A stretch of 64,000 nucleotides of DNA from Ralstonia thomasii (GCF_958405895.1 NZ_CATZAR010000008.1), one strand, 5' to 3'. Counted from the stretch's first letter, positions 17,062-25,481 are shown. Notes: generated by a model not told the origin, from the letters alone. A program made the numbers and translations.

Positions 17062-17313
17062 TCAGCGTTCGCGTGCCAGCACGTGATAGCCGGCCAGCAG
17101 GATGACGGCGCCCACGACCGCGCCGGCAAACCCCGCCAATTGGCCGGGCTCATACCAATGCAGCAACTGGCCGAGAAAGGCCGCGGCCAGCGCACCGGCA
17201 ATGCCGACCATGATGGTGAGGACGAAGCCGCTTGCGCCGCAGCGCGGCGTCACCCATCGGGCCACAAGCCCGGCCAGAAAGCCGATGAGGATGGTGATAC
17301 AGAGCAATTGCAT
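17062..17313 (-). CDS. GlsB/YeaQ/YmgE-family small membrane protein
   Basis: An 83-residue inner-membrane protein with three hydrophobic helices: LLCITILIGFLAGLVARWV, GFVLTIMVGIAGALAAAFLG and LAGFAGAVVGAVILLAGYHV. The GLVARWVTP and GIAGALAAAFLG glycine patterns are typical of the transglycosylase-associated (GlsB/YeaQ) family, often induced by stress. The molecular function is unknown. It is followed by its own terminator and lies 27 bp downstream of an OmpR-type regulator on the same strand, so it may belong to that transcript. Confidence 0.88.
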   Translation of the reverse strand: MQLLCITILIGFLAGLVARWVTPRCGASGFVLTIMVGIAGALAAAFLGQLLHWYEPGQLAGFAGAVVGAVILLAGYHVLARER

Positions 17314-17340
17314 GGCAGCGGCTCCGGCGGGTCAAGGCTG

Positions 17341-18048
17341 TCAGTGCGTTGCTTCGGCGTCGATCACGCGCTCCAGGCAGAAACCCTGCCCGTAGATGGC
17401 GCGCAGCCGCAGACCGTTTTCCGTGCCGAGCAGCAATTTCTTGCGCAGGCGCGAGACATGCGTATCGAGCGTGCGTGAATACGGGCTCAGCTCGCGGCCC
17501 CAGAGCGCCAGTTCGATGTCTGCGCGCGAGAGTACACGCCCCGCATTCGCAAACAAGAGCAGCGCCAACTCAAACTCACGCGCATGCACTGACACCGACG
17601 CATCGTGCAGGCGGATGGAACGATTCTGCCGATCGAGCGTATACGGCCCCAGGCGAATCTCCGACGCCCGCACGGCGCGGCTCACGGCAAAGCGGCGGAT
17701 CAACGCATCGAGCCGCGCCAGCAACTCAGGTGCACGGATATCACCTTGGAAGCACAGGTCTGCACCGTGGTTGAGCGCCTCTGCGGTTTCGGTATCGGCC
17801 TGGCCGTCGGCGAGGTAGACGATCGCCATACCGGGGCCCACGCGCTCGCGCACGCTGCGCACCAGCGACAGGCCTGGCATGTCGTGCGCATGCGCGCCGA
17901 CCATCAGCAGGTTGATGCCGTGCAGATCGATGGCTTCAAAGACCTGGCGAGAGAGAAACAGCGGCACACATTCAAAGCGCGTGGGCTGCAACGCGGAGTG
18001 GATCGCCTGCTGGCGGGCGAGGTGCGTATCGATCAGACCGATTTTCAT
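17341..18048 (-). CDS. OmpR-type response regulator with degenerate receiver
   Basis: A 235-residue protein with a receiver-like domain (1-120) and a well-preserved winged-helix DNA-binding domain with IRLGPYTLDRQNRSIRLHD, VHAREFELALLLFANAG and RTLDTHVSRLRKKLLLG. The receiver lacks the phosphorylation set: where its neighbour has LLLLDWQLPDISG this one has LLMVGAHAHDMPG, so the acceptor Asp is Gly51. The Thr is Ala80 (VYLADG), the Lys is lost (CFQGDI), and only one of the two N-terminal acids remains (LIDT). It should bind DNA without Asp phosphorylation. It lies downstream of the CHASE2 kinase on the same strand. The start is set by the canonical KIGLIDTH N-terminus. Confidence 0.88.
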   Translation of the reverse strand: MKIGLIDTHLARQQAIHSALQPTRFECVPLFLSRQVFEAIDLHGINLLMVGAHAHDMPGLSLVRSVRERVGPGMAIVYLADGQADTETAEALNHGADLCFQGDIRAPELLARLDALIRRFAVSRAVRASEIRLGPYTLDRQNRSIRLHDASVSVHAREFELALLLFANAGRVLSRADIELALWGRELSPYSRTLDTHVSRLRKKLLLGTENGLRLRAIYGQGFCLERVIDAEATH

Positions 18049-18082
18049 GGCTCGGTTTCGTAGTTGACTGCGTGCGGCGCAA

Positions 18083-18283
18083 TCAGGCGGTGGTGCGACG
18101 ATGTTGTTGTGCATTGCTGCCGTCGCGACCACCGCCGCGCCACATGGATACGTGCCGACCAGCCAGCCAGAAGCATTCGACCTGCGGCGGGTTCCCGTCG
18201 CCGCGCAGGGCTTGATGCAGTTGCGCGCGAACGCATTCGTAGTCGCATTCGCTCAAAACATCGGTTGCAGTCTGGCTCAACAT
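18083..18283 (-). CDS. possible small protein between kinase and degenerate regulator
   Basis: A 66-residue frame starting MLSQTATDVLSECDYECVRA and containing QVECFWLAGRHVSMWRG. It is on the operon strand, in the 411-bp gap between the kinase stop and the second regulator, ending 34 bp before the latter. Codon choice is compatible with coding, but the ribosome site is weak (AGG nine bases upstream) and I recognise no family. The rest of the gap (18284-18459) shows nothing further. Confidence 0.35.
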   Translation of the reverse strand: MLSQTATDVLSECDYECVRAQLHQALRGDGNPPQVECFWLAGRHVSMWRGGGRDGSNAQQHRRTTA

Positions 18284-18459
18284 GCGGGGCGCCTCGGGCG
18301 TGTCTGTGCTCGGTTTTCCAAGGTGCCGTCGTCTCTCGGCCGGTGTGTCACCGGCACATGCTGTGCGGGTCGGCCAATGAACTGTAGGGCCGCCGCAGTG
18401 CCGAAATGCAAATGATTGAAAAGGAAATGTGGCGAAGACCACACGAGGCCGCGATGGCC

Positions 18460-20793
18460 TCAGGCGTCGTGGCGATGCTTGGCGCGCGGCAGCCACAGCG
18501 TGAAGGTGGAACCCAGACCCGGTGCACTCTGCACAGCAATCCGGCCGCCGTGCCGGTCAACCACGGTCTTCACGAACACGAGACCCAGCCCACTGCCGGA
18601 CGGCGCATTGGCCGCGCCCTCATGCAAGCGATGGAACGGCTGGAACAGCCGCGGCTGATCAGCCAGGGCAATGCCAGCACCCTGGTCGGCCACGGCCACC
18701 GAGAACATCGCCTCGTCCTGCTCCACCGATACCGTCACCATGGAGCCGGCTGCGCTGAACTTGATGGCGTTGTTGAGCAGGTTCACCAGCGCGCGCACCA
18801 GCAAGCGCGGCTCGCCGCGCACCGCTGCTTCGATGTCGGCCACCACGCGCACTTCCACCTGGTGGCGATTCGCGAGCGGCCAGACCTCGTCGGCGGCATC
18901 GAGCACAAGGCCCACCAGATCCACATCCACCAGCTTGAGCGTTTGCGATTCGGCGCGCGCCAGGTCGATAAAGGCATCGGCCAGCTCAAGTGTTCGCGAC
19001 GAAAGCTGCTCGATGCGAAACAGCAGCACCTCGCGGTCCAGCGCACGCGAGGCATCGCGCTGCAGTTCGATCAGGGCAAGGATGGCACTCTGCGGCGAGC
19101 GCATATCGTGCGAGATGAACTGCAGTGCTTCTTCGCGATGGCGTTCCGCCTGCCGCACCGGGGTGATGTCGGCAAAGCTGACGATGATGTCGACAGGGCG
19201 GCCCGCTTCGTCCCGCAACGCGGCAGCATGCATCAACATCGAGCGGCCGTCGTGCGTCTGTAGCTCGACAGGTTCGAGCCCGGTGGGATCGGCGAGCCAG
19301 CGTGCCCAGTAGTGCTCTCCCGCTGTGGGGTCGGGAAACGCACGCGCCAGCAGCGTCGACAGGTCGCGCAGCGCGGCCGCGCGGATCTGGCCCGGCGTCT
19401 GCATCTGGCCGGCCAGGTCTGCGCTTCGGCCATTCGCCAGGCGGATCGTGCCGTCGTGCGTGCAGATGACGGTCGCATCGGGCAGGCTCTCCAGCGCATC
19501 GGCCAGGAAGCGGCGCAGCCCACGCAGCTTGTCCGTCAGCGAGGCGACGGCATCCATGTGCGCGCCGAGCGTGCGGCCGGTGCGGGCCAGCGGCGCGGTA
19601 TCGCCCAACAGGCCGGGCTCGCGCGCCAGACGCTGCAGCTCGTCGCGCAGAAAGCGCAACGCGGCTTCCTGCTGGCGCCAGCTCCACAGCGGATACAACA
19701 CCAGCGGGCCCACCAGCGCCGCAAACGGCGGCAGCCAGCGATTGCCGACCACCAGCGCGCCGATTGCGCTCAGCAACAACACGGCGGCACCCGTTACCGC
19801 CACGGCAAGCGCCATGCGCGGCGTGAGCCAGCGCACGGCAAATGCGGTCATCAGCAGGGGGAGCAGCGTCATCGCCCAGAACACGCCCGGTGGCGCCGGC
19901 AGGATGGCGCTGCCGTCGAGTACCGTCTGCGTGGCATTGGCAAGCACTTCGACGCCGCTCATCGTGCGCGAGGGCGGCGTCGCAAAGATGTCGGACACTC
20001 CCGATGCGGTGGCCCCGATCAGCACCAGCTTGCCGGCAAGCACCTCGGTCGGCACGTGGCCGTTGAGCACATCCAGCGCCGGCACATGCCGGTAGGTACC
20101 GGCCGGCCCCGCAAAATTCAGGCGGATATGCGCCTGCCGCATCCAACCGCCGGCGTCGGACTCCGCATCAGGCAGCGCCGGTACGGATGAAGGCGGGCGC
20201 AGCGCGTGCCGCGCAAGCTGCACGGCAAGATGGTCCAGCACATGCGCTCGCGGCCCCTCTGCCAGATACATGCCGCGCACCACGCTATCCGCATCGGGGG
20301 CGGCATTGATATGCGCGACGGACGCGTTGATACCGAGGAACGGATAGTGATACACGCGCCCCTGCTCGGTGCGCTCCGGCAAGGCCGGCAGGATGACGTG
20401 TCCGGCCTGCTCGATGGCGGCAGTCAATGCTCGATCGCCTTCGGGCTGCGCGAGATCGGGTTCGATCAGCAGAATATCGACGCCGATGGCGCGCGGCTGC
20501 GCCCGTCCCACCCGCGTAATCAGGTCGGCCAAGCGGCTGCGGGGCCAGGGCCAGCGTCCCACTGCGTCAAGACTCTGGTCATCAATGGCAACGACGACGA
20601 TGTCGTCGCGCGGTGCATGCCCGTGCAGCGTGACGACCGTGTCGTATAGCGCCGCATCCAGCCGCGCGACCACGCTCCAGCGCACCGCGCCGAATGTCAA
20701 CAGCGCTGCCAGCGCCACCAGCACCCCCCACTCCACCAGCGCGCGCCGCCCAAGGCTGCGCACGGCCGATTGGGCGGGTACGGGTTCAGTCAT
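18460..20793 (-). CDS. CHASE2-domain sensor histidine kinase
   Basis: A 777-residue inner-membrane kinase. After a first helix (VLVALAALLTFGAVRW) comes an extracytoplasmic CHASE2 domain, with VAIDDQSLDAVGRWPWPRSR, AIGVDILLIEPD and LVLIGATASGVSDIFATPPS. Three closely spaced helices follow (WAMTLLPLLMTAFAV and two more), then a coiled segment, a PAS-like region (SLPDATVICTHDGTIRLANG), the HisKA box FISHDMRSPQSAILALIELQ with the phospho-His, and an ATPase domain with NLLNNAIKFS, DQGAGIAL and SGLGLVFVKTVVDRHGG. The start overlaps the upstream FecR gene by 8 nt, implying translational coupling. The signal sensed by CHASE2 is unknown. Confidence 0.93.
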   Translation of the reverse strand: MTEPVPAQSAVRSLGRRALVEWGVLVALAALLTFGAVRWSVVARLDAALYDTVVTLHGHAPRDDIVVVAIDDQSLDAVGRWPWPRSRLADLITRVGRAQPRAIGVDILLIEPDLAQPEGDRALTAAIEQAGHVILPALPERTEQGRVYHYPFLGINASVAHINAAPDADSVVRGMYLAEGPRAHVLDHLAVQLARHALRPPSSVPALPDAESDAGGWMRQAHIRLNFAGPAGTYRHVPALDVLNGHVPTEVLAGKLVLIGATASGVSDIFATPPSRTMSGVEVLANATQTVLDGSAILPAPPGVFWAMTLLPLLMTAFAVRWLTPRMALAVAVTGAAVLLLSAIGALVVGNRWLPPFAALVGPLVLYPLWSWRQQEAALRFLRDELQRLAREPGLLGDTAPLARTGRTLGAHMDAVASLTDKLRGLRRFLADALESLPDATVICTHDGTIRLANGRSADLAGQMQTPGQIRAAALRDLSTLLARAFPDPTAGEHYWARWLADPTGLEPVELQTHDGRSMLMHAAALRDEAGRPVDIIVSFADITPVRQAERHREEALQFISHDMRSPQSAILALIELQRDASRALDREVLLFRIEQLSSRTLELADAFIDLARAESQTLKLVDVDLVGLVLDAADEVWPLANRHQVEVRVVADIEAAVRGEPRLLVRALVNLLNNAIKFSAAGSMVTVSVEQDEAMFSVAVADQGAGIALADQPRLFQPFHRLHEGAANAPSGSGLGLVFVKTVVDRHGGRIAVQSAPGLGSTFTLWLPRAKHRHDA

Positions 20794-22465
20794 TGAGGAG
20801 GAGATTGCCGCCGCCGCTCTGCACCGGGCTGCGCGCGGAATCGCCGACGAAGGCACCGACGTCAATGCGCTGCGGCTTGGCGTAGACCACCGATGCCGCA
20901 TCGCCCAAGTCGACGCCGGTGCGGATGTAATACACGCCGGACGGCGGCCGCGGAATGGTGGCCTCGTTGCCTTCGCTCACGATGTCGGCGATGGGTTTGG
21001 CGAAGCTTGTGTCGGCCGCCAGTTGCACACGCGTGCGCGCGCCAGATGCCGCCAGTTCGGGCGACAACGCCGACCAGTGGGCATGCAGCTTGCCGTCATC
21101 GCTCGCTTCCACTTCGGCTGTCGGTACGGCGTCCGGCGGAATGTCGAGCACGCGAAAACGAAGCACATCGCTCCACGGGCCGGTTTTGCCGTCCGCTGCC
21201 ACCGAGCGCACACGCCACCACCATGTGCCAGCCGTCAACGGCCTGGTCAGACGCACGTCCTCGCCATGCTGCTGAACAGCCGGCGAGGCAAAGCTCTCGG
21301 TGCCCGCCACTTCCATGTCATAGCTACCAGCATCGGACACGACAGCCCATGCAAATGCCACGTCCCCGCTGCGGTAGGTCCGGCCGCTGGCGGGCTGGAT
21401 CGTATAAGGCGCTTCCGGGTGCAGGCGCACGGTGAACGGCCGCGTGGCCGATTCGCTAGTCAGTCCGAGTGCGTCGATGCTTTGCACGACGAGCGTGTAG
21501 TCGCCGTCCTCATCGCCGCAGAGCGTTACCGCGGGCGTCTTGCTCAATTGATAGGCGCTGAGTTCGGTCAGCGCGGCATCCCGCGCCACTGCAGCGCGAT
21601 AGCCGACCGCGCCCCTGACCGGCTGCCACGTCGCGCGCAGGCACGGCGTCTGCACAAGTTGCGGAATGACGTCGAGTTTGGGCGCCGCCGGCAACGCAGC
21701 CCGCTTGAGGTGTCCCGCCGATGCCACCACGCCAAAGCCAGCCTTGACCGCTTGCCTCTGACGACCGGCGCTTGTGGCAACCTCACCTTCCAGCACGGAA
21801 CTCGTCGAACCCGCTTCGCTGGCCCGCACGCGGAAACGCGTACCTCGCACGCCCGTCACCAGCGCAGGCGTGGAAATCTCGTAACGGCCCACGCCGCTCT
21901 TCTTGGGCGAGACGTTGGATTCCGCTTCGCCTTTCTTCACGTGCACGCGTACATCGATCAGCCCGGCACGCGCAAACGCCCGCACACGCGAGAGCGCCAC
22001 GTGGCTGCCCGGCGGCACCGTCACGCGTGTGCCGTCATCAAAAGCCAGCGTGACTCCACCTTTGTCGCCGGTGTCGATCTGCGACTCTTCAGCGAGCTTC
22101 ATGCCCGCTTGCAGCGGCTTGCCGCCGGTGGTTGCATCGCGTGCAAACACCACCTGCGCCGTCGAGGGCACCACTGGAATGCGATCGAACGAAATCCGGA
22201 GGAGCGAGCCGGGCTTCAACCGATACGGATCGGCCACATGGTTGCGCCGCTGCAGCAGGCGCCAGCCTTCGACGCTGTCCATGTAACGTTCAGCGAGGTT
22301 GATCAGCGTGTCGCCCTGCTGCACGCGATAGATGAAATCGCCACCGTCAGCGCCGGAAGGCTGAGCCATCGCCGCCTGCCACACGCCGCCAAAAAGAACG
22401 AACGCGCCGACAAACGCGGCGCGCCCAATCAAACCACCCCAGATTGCGTCAGCTTGCTTCACCAT
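20786..22465 (-). CDS. secreted LysM and FecR-domain protein with Fn3-like repeats
   Basis: A 559-residue exported protein. After a signal peptide (RAAFVGAFVLFGGVWQAAMA) come a LysM peptidoglycan-binding module (FIYRVQQGDTLINLAERYMD to GSLLRIS), a FecR domain with VTVPPGSHVALSRVRAFA, VKKGEAESNV and ISTPALVTGVRGTRFRVRAS, then two or three fibronectin-like stretches (YTLVVQSIDALGLTS, GTWWWRVRSVAADGKTGPWS). It overlaps the upstream regulator by 17 nt and the kinase by 8 nt, so the three are almost certainly made together. Periplasmic location next to a CHASE2 kinase suggests it delivers or modulates the signal at the cell wall; that is inference. Confidence 0.9.
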   Translation of the reverse strand: MVKQADAIWGGLIGRAAFVGAFVLFGGVWQAAMAQPSGADGGDFIYRVQQGDTLINLAERYMDSVEGWRLLQRRNHVADPYRLKPGSLLRISFDRIPVVPSTAQVVFARDATTGGKPLQAGMKLAEESQIDTGDKGGVTLAFDDGTRVTVPPGSHVALSRVRAFARAGLIDVRVHVKKGEAESNVSPKKSGVGRYEISTPALVTGVRGTRFRVRASEAGSTSSVLEGEVATSAGRQRQAVKAGFGVVASAGHLKRAALPAAPKLDVIPQLVQTPCLRATWQPVRGAVGYRAAVARDAALTELSAYQLSKTPAVTLCGDEDGDYTLVVQSIDALGLTSESATRPFTVRLHPEAPYTIQPASGRTYRSGDVAFAWAVVSDAGSYDMEVAGTESFASPAVQQHGEDVRLTRPLTAGTWWWRVRSVAADGKTGPWSDVLRFRVLDIPPDAVPTAEVEASDDGKLHAHWSALSPELAASGARTRVQLAADTSFAKPIADIVSEGNEATIPRPPSGVYYIRTGVDLGDAASVVYAKPQRIDVGAFVGDSARSPVQSGGGNLLLND

Positions 22466-23162
22466 CTTCCTGCGTGGTTTCGAGCCGATAGCCGTGCGAG
22501 TACACCGAGACCAGCCGCACGCCATTCTTCTGATTGAGATCGAGTTTGAGCCGCAGCTTGGAGATATGGGTGGCAAGCGTGCGCGAATCCGGGCCGATGC
22601 TGCGCCCCCACACTGCCTGCTCGATCAGCTCACGCGGCACCAGCTTGCCGACATTGCGGAACAGGTACAGCCCAAGATCGAACTCGCGCGGCGAAAGCTC
22701 AACCTGCGAGCCATTCAACGTCAGCACGCGCCCGACGGGGTCCACTGCGTACGGGCCGACGCGAATGCGTTCGAGCGATTCGCTCGTGCGCGGCGCGGCA
22801 CGACGCAGCAGCGCACCGACGCGCGCCACCAGCTCGGCGCGGCGCACCGGCTTGACGACGTAATCGTCGGCGCCGGCAGCCAGCCCACGCACCACGTCGT
22901 CTTCGAGCGAACGGTTGGTCAGAAACAGCACCGGCAGCGCCGGGCCGACCGTCTGCCGCACCCAGCTCACAAGCTGGATGCCGCTGATATCGGGCAACTG
23001 CCAGTCGAGCAGCAGCAGGTCGAACGTGCGATCCCGCAGCGCCTTGACGAAGGCATCCCCGTTACTGAAACACTCGCATTCGTATCCAGACGAAATCAGG
23101 ATCTCGCGGATCAAATCCGATTGCGCCTGGTTGTCTTCCACCGAGGCAATTCGTATCGCCAT
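22449..23162 (-). CDS. OmpR-family response regulator
   Basis: A 237-residue regulator with an intact receiver: acidic pair E9-D10 (SVEDN), phospho-acceptor D53 in LLLLDWQLPDISG, T82 (VLFLTNRS) and K104 (YVVKPVRRAEL). The winged-helix output domain has IRVGPYAVDPVGRVLTLNG, LSPREFDLGLYLFRNVG and RTLATHISKLRLKLDL. It is the first gene of the cluster regulator - LysM/FecR protein - CHASE2 kinase and is the natural target of that kinase. It resembles the second, degenerate regulator (same length and same RTL.TH.S.LR.KL pattern), suggesting an old duplication. Confidence 0.94.
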   Translation of the reverse strand: MAIRIASVEDNQAQSDLIREILISSGYECECFSNGDAFVKALRDRTFDLLLLDWQLPDISGIQLVSWVRQTVGPALPVLFLTNRSLEDDVVRGLAAGADDYVVKPVRRAELVARVGALLRRAAPRTSESLERIRVGPYAVDPVGRVLTLNGSQVELSPREFDLGLYLFRNVGKLVPRELIEQAVWGRSIGPDSRTLATHISKLRLKLDLNQKNGVRLVSVYSHGYRLETTQEDGEAS

Positions 23163-23577
23163 CTGGATTGCCCTTTCCCCGTTTCGGGTCCGGCACCGCT
23201 ATGCGAAATGCCGGCTCACTCCGTGCGTCGTTGTGATCGGGGTCCCGGACCGGCGCATCGTAGTTCAATCCGCCAGCCACCACCGGCGCGGCACCCACTT
23301 CCCGCGCAAGACCTTACCTACGCCCTACCGGCAGGTGTCGCACCCCGGCTTAAGCCCAACTCATCCTAAAAGGCCGCCCCTGCGATATTGCAAACAATTG
23401 TGAAAAGCTAATCGGAGAGCCCGGTTTTGTGGCGTTCTATCATTTTTTATCACGCCATTACAAGGTGCGAGCTCTCAGAAAGTATAGGAGCCAGCCCACG
23501 GGCGGGTAGGGCGCCCGGGTATACGCTGCCCCGAACCCTCGCTACCGAGCCTTCCGCCAGCGCCCTTGTTCGGGCGT
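23163..23577. other. gene-free region upstream of the signalling cluster
   Basis: About 415 bp without a supportable gene. It must hold the promoter of the minus-strand signalling cluster. An AT-rich patch (TTCTATCATTTTTTATCAC, 23437-23455) is the only obvious promoter-like stretch; I see no clear palindrome or terminator. Confidence 0.5.
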
Positions 23578-24709
23578 TCAAGCCGCAGTCGCCGCCCAGA
23601 ACATCAGCACTGCCAAGCTGAGGGCTGCTCCCCAGAAGACATATCCTTGATCATCCTGCCGACGCATACACCTGCGTCGAAAGCACCGCCCCCAATCCAC
23701 TGCCCGCCGCATAGAACAGCATGTACGCGCCAAACAGCCGGCTGTGCGCCTCCGGCCGCAAGCGAGAAATCAGCCTCTGATTGAGCACGTGCACGGCCTG
23801 CACACCCAGGTCCAACAGAACCACACCGACGATCAGCCCTGCCAGATGCTGCGCCCCCAAACCGAGCGGCAGCCAGGCTACCAGTAGCAAATCCAACGCG
23901 ACGCCGGTGGCCGCCTGTGCCCAACGGCGATCCGCCTGGTGCCCCGCTCGCGCGGCCGCCAGCGCGCCAATCACGCCAACCAGACCGAATGAGCCAATGC
24001 CTGCTGGCGAAAACTCATAGGGCGGCGCACTCAGAGCCAGCGCCATCGCGCCCCAGAAGACATTGAACGCCGCGAACATCAGCAAACCGATCAGGCCACG
24101 TCCCTGCAAAACAGGTTCGGCCATCAGGAGTTGCCACATCGAGCGCAGAAGCGCTATGTATTTCGGGGGCGAAAGTACAGTCGGCGGCGTCGGCAACGCG
24201 CGCCAGAGCATACACAGCATCGCCACCGAGAAGCCTACTGACGTCGCATAGACAGCACGCCAGCCGGCGACTTCAGCGATCCAGCCCGTCAGGGCATGTG
24301 CCAACAGAAGACCGATAACTACCCCGCCCTGTACCGCGCCAACCACGCGACCACGCTCCGGCGAAGGTGCCAACACGGCGGCGCAGGCTATCAGTCCTTG
24401 TGTCATCGCGGTGCCAAGCAAACCGATAGAGAGCATGCCAAGCAGCAACGACCAGTGCGCCTGCACCAGACCTACCGCGAGCAGCGCCGGCGTGAGCAGG
24501 ACGAGCCGCACCAGCAGCTCTCGCTTGCACGGCCAGCGGTCGCCCAGCGGAACGACTAGCGCCAGAGCAAGCGCACAACCAACTTGGGTGGCACCGATGA
24601 TGCCGCCCACCCATGCGTCGCTGAGCGCAAAGTCACGGGCCAGTGCTCCGAGCAGCGGCTGGGCGAAATAGACGTTGGATATGCTGGCCGCTGCGCAGAA
24701 TGCCAGCAT
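23578..24709 (-). pseudogene. MFS transporter, C-terminus broken by stop and frameshift
   Basis: This is a major-facilitator exporter (COG2814-like) with FCAAASISNVYFAQPLLGAL, VGGIIGATQVGCALALALVV, VPLGDRWPCKRELLVRL and LNQRLISRLRPEAHSRL. The frame stops with TGA at 23651-23653 after 352 residues (VYASAG), in the last helix. Beyond it the expected end is still legible: SRICLLG in the same frame and then, after one extra G in a G-run, AALSLAVLMFWAATAA with TGA at 23578-23580. So a probable TGG-to-TGA change plus a +1 frameshift remove about 24 residues. The N-terminus is also very short before helix 1. It may be non-functional, or a slightly shortened protein may still be made. Confidence 0.65.
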
Positions 24710-24805
24710 GCCAACCCATCATGCATGCGGCAACACTGAAAAAGTGGTTGGCCCGCTCGGTAGACGAACCGTTCACAGCGCAATCACGGGATATCTCCAC
24801 CTCGC

Positions 24806-24826
24806 TTGGTTTTAAAATAGAACCAA
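24806..24826. promoter_or_regulatory. 21-bp inverted repeat upstream of the MFS gene
   Basis: TTGGTT and AACCAA flank TTAAAATAG (centre 24816), overlapping an AT-rich promoter-like segment about 100 bp before the MFS start. It looks like the operator of a dimeric repressor, but no regulator gene is adjacent. Confidence 0.45.
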
Positions 24827-24993
24827 ATAAGCCTGGTCAACGCAGTTTTCTCATGCAACCGCTGCGCTGAGGCGGGATTGGTCGGCCATGCCGTCAATGC
24901 TTTGTGTCAACATGGCGTTGGTGCGTTGTCCAAACTGGAGAGTCAAGGCGGAAAAGGCCGAGCTCGGAGCGAGTTCATCGCGGCGATGCAAAC

Positions 24994-25023
24994 AAAAAGC
25001 CCCGAACCAGTCGGGGCTTTTTT
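24994..25023 (-). terminator. rho-independent terminator after tRNA-Cys
   Basis: AAAAAGCCCCGA and TCGGGGCTTTTTT pair around ACCAG. It works in both directions by sequence; on minus it ends the tRNA-Cys transcript. Confidence 0.9.
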
Positions 25024-25031
25024 CGCATTTT

Positions 25032-25105
25032 TGGAGGCGGAGGCCGGAATCGAACCGGCGTACACGGCTTTGCAGGCCGCTGCATAACCACTTTGCTACC
25101 CCGCC
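25032..25105 (-). tRNA. tRNA-Cys (GCA)
   Basis: A 74-nt tRNA starting GGCGGGG with anticodon loop CTGCAAA (anticodon GCA), TPsiC loop GGTTCGATTCC, acceptor end CCGCC, discriminator T and encoded CCA. Confidence 0.98.
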
Positions 25106-25121
25106 AGGGGCTCAGCACCGC

Positions 25122-25127
25122 ATTGTA
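25122..25127 (-). promoter_or_regulatory. possible extended -10 element for tRNA-Cys
   Basis: On minus, TGCTACAAT (TACAAT with a TGn extension) lies 17 bases before tRNA-Cys. No clear -35 is seen. It would make tRNA-Cys independent of the tRNA-Gly transcript, which has its own terminator. Confidence 0.4.
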
Positions 25128-25167
25128 GCAATTCATGAAGAACCGCGTATTTGCCGTGCCGATAAAC

Positions 25168-25191
25168 AAAAAGGGAAGCAAGGCTTCCCTT
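25168..25191 (-). terminator. terminator-like hairpin between tRNA-Gly and tRNA-Cys
   Basis: On minus, AAGGGAAGC and GCTTCCCTT pair with a three-base loop and run into TTTTTG, 7 bp after the second tRNA-Gly. Confidence 0.75.
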
Positions 25192-25197
25192 CGGGAT

Positions 25198-25273
25198 TGG
25201 AGCGGGAAACGAGGCTCGAACTCGCGACCTCAACCTTGGCAAGGTTGCGCTCTACCAACTGAGCTATTCCCGC
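25198..25273 (-). tRNA. tRNA-Gly (GCC), copy 2
   Basis: A 76-nt tRNA starting GCGGGAATAGCTCAGTTGG, anticodon loop TTGCCAA with anticodon GCC, TPsiC loop AGTTCGAGCCT, encoded CCA. Identical in sequence to the copy 53 bp upstream. Confidence 0.98.
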
Positions 25274-25326
25274 GTAACCGGTTATGCCGCCGCGCCATCA
25301 CATCAACACGGCCACATATTTCAAAC

Positions 25327-25402
25327 TGGAGCGGGAAACGAGGCTCGAACTCGCGACCTCAACCTTGGCAAGGTTGCGCTCTACCAACTGAGCTATTCCC
25401 GC
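25327..25402 (-). tRNA. tRNA-Gly (GCC), copy 1
   Basis: The first tRNA after the cluster promoter. All 76 nt are identical to the second tRNA-Gly. Anticodon GCC in loop TTGCCAA. Confidence 0.98.
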
Positions 25403-25481
25403 ATTTTTGGCTACCAGCACTGCCGTACAACCTTTGTGCTGCCAGACCGTTTGCGTCACATCACTGCAACGCGAGAACGAG

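Noticed and set aside
16900..17478. A 192-codon plus frame after gntR
   Set aside because: It crosses a terminator and runs antisense through the GlsB-like and regulator genes.
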